DNA of 6,144 bases from a bacterium (lineage in GTDB: Bacteria; NPL-UPA2; JAUVJM01): the NCBI GenBank assembly GCA_030596585.1, contig JAUVJM010000081.1, positions 1 to 6,144 of the forward strand, in the 5' to 3' direction. Positions 5,761 to 6,144 of this stretch are shown piece by piece; position 1 is the first letter of the stretch; each line of letters starts with the position of its first letter. The notes below the pieces were generated by a model. That model saw only the letters and a program-made list of their open reading frames with translations. It searched no databases and was not told the DNA's origin. Both the position numbers and the translations under genes were made by a program.

Positions 5761-6144
5761 CGAAATCACTCTCCATTGAATCAGCAAAGCCAATTGCTTC
5801 TCTTATCTCCTCTTCAGATAAAGCCCGGTTATAAATTTTCACTTCGTCGATTGTGCCATTGAAATATCCTGGATAATTTCCCACACCTATTCGCAGCTTA
5901 TATGGATCCTTGTCTATTACTCCCGGGTGTGCTTGTGGAGTTCCAACCTCCTCGCCATTGATATAAGTTCTCACATGAGTCGCGCTCTTCACCCCGACTA
6001 TATGATACCAAGTATCTAACTTAGGTATCCAAGAATAATCAGGGCTCCTCCAAACATTATTAACAAATACGAAAAATCTTAAAGTATTTCCGTTCAGAAG
6101 ATAAAGCGCCCATCTCCTATTTGTGCCATCATCATAACTTGCAA
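5699..6144 (-). CDS. 3' part of an upstream LamG-domain protein gene, possibly truncated
   Basis: A frame open from the right edge of the window to a TAG at 5701-5699, giving 148 visible codons. The first 113 or so residues, from ASYDDGTNRRW to the NRALSEEEI motif, are the C-terminal half of a LamG domain, about 88 percent identical to LamG-1 of the next gene by hand alignment. The tail continues with a FADSMESDFDAGTYNDTVW stretch and ends HVELARP. In related multi-domain proteins such a segment would usually lead into another module, so the protein may have been cut short. The stop codon directly touches the tandem repeat at 5665-5698. There are GTG codons in frame (for example 5992), but the domain is open upstream of them, so no start lies in the window. 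It could be an intact gene with a short tail or a pseudogene fragment. Confidence 0.7.
   Translation of the reverse strand, partial: ASYDDGTNRRWALYLLNGNTLRFFVFVNNVWRSPDYSWIPKLDTWYHIVGVKSATHVRTYINGEEVGTPQAHPGVIDKDPYKLRIGVGNYPGYFNGTIDEVKIYNRALSEEEIREAIGFADSMESDFDAGTYNDTVWQSDHVELARP
5810..6144. repeat. Copy B of a duplicated LamG-coding block (continues beyond window)
   Basis: Direct-repeat partner of 5041-5375. It encodes the LamG end of the partial upstream gene. The last 35 bases before the window edge are identical in both copies, so the duplication very probably extends further right. Confidence 0.85.

Noticed and set aside
5761..5793. TTG at 5793 as start of the LamG protein
   Set aside because: It lies deep in the upstream LamG gene, has no good ribosome binding site, and would place about 30 residues before the signal-peptide core. 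ATG 5760 or 5721 is more likely.
6042..6054. Diversity-generating retroelement variable region
   Set aside because: Differences are not restricted to adenines of one strand, and no reverse transcriptase or template repeat is visible in the window.

Overview
All of the supported genes lie on the minus strand and form one tightly packed, mostly overlapping run read from the right edge of the window to the left. In transcription order they are: (1) the 3' end of a LamG-domain protein gene that enters from outside the window; (2) a complete secreted protein of about 800 residues with three LamG/concanavalin-A-like domains; (3) a small PilX-type minor pilin; (4) a ParA/Soj-type ATPase; (5) a fused PilM-PilN inner-membrane platform protein; (6) PilO; and (7) the first 40 codons of a further single-span membrane protein in the PilP position. 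The gene order and motifs identify a type IV pilus (or closely related type II secretion-like) assembly operon with large adhesin-like LamG proteins built into it. No pilus ATPase, PilC, prepilin peptidase or secretin is inside the window.

The right third (about 3360-6144) is the surface-protein part. It is visibly more AT-rich than the machinery genes and is repetitive. A LamG-coding block is present twice at an offset of 769 bases (5041-5375 and 5810-6144), with about 90 percent identity and no gaps by hand count. The upstream copy ends at a stop codon directly abutting a short tandem repeat with an 8-base period (5665-5698). That same repeat encodes the hydrophobic core of the signal peptide of the next gene. 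This looks like the scar of a duplication or gene-fission event.

The left two thirds (1-3365) is the machinery. Junctions are 8 nt overlap (LamG/pilX), 4 nt ATGA overlap (pilX/parA), 23 nt overlap (parA/pilMN), a 2 nt gap (pilMN/pilO) and 17 nt overlap (pilO/next gene), so translational coupling is likely throughout. Several starts are TTG or GTG and are decided by good Shine-Dalgarno sequences. No internal promoter, terminator, RNA gene, CRISPR array or transposase was recognised. No gene-free stretch longer than 300 bases exists.

The organism is most likely a diderm environmental bacterium. From general knowledge, LamG-rich secreted proteins beside type IV pilus genes and a Soj-like ATPase resemble uncultured groups such as Omnitrophota or Planctomycetes-like lineages, but the window has no taxonomic marker and this is a weak inference. 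The working model is that PilM-PilN, PilO and the last protein form the inner-membrane alignment complex, the ParA ATPase may position it, PilX belongs to a minor-pilin complex, and the LamG protein is the exported adhesive or sugar-binding partner, possibly at the pilus tip.
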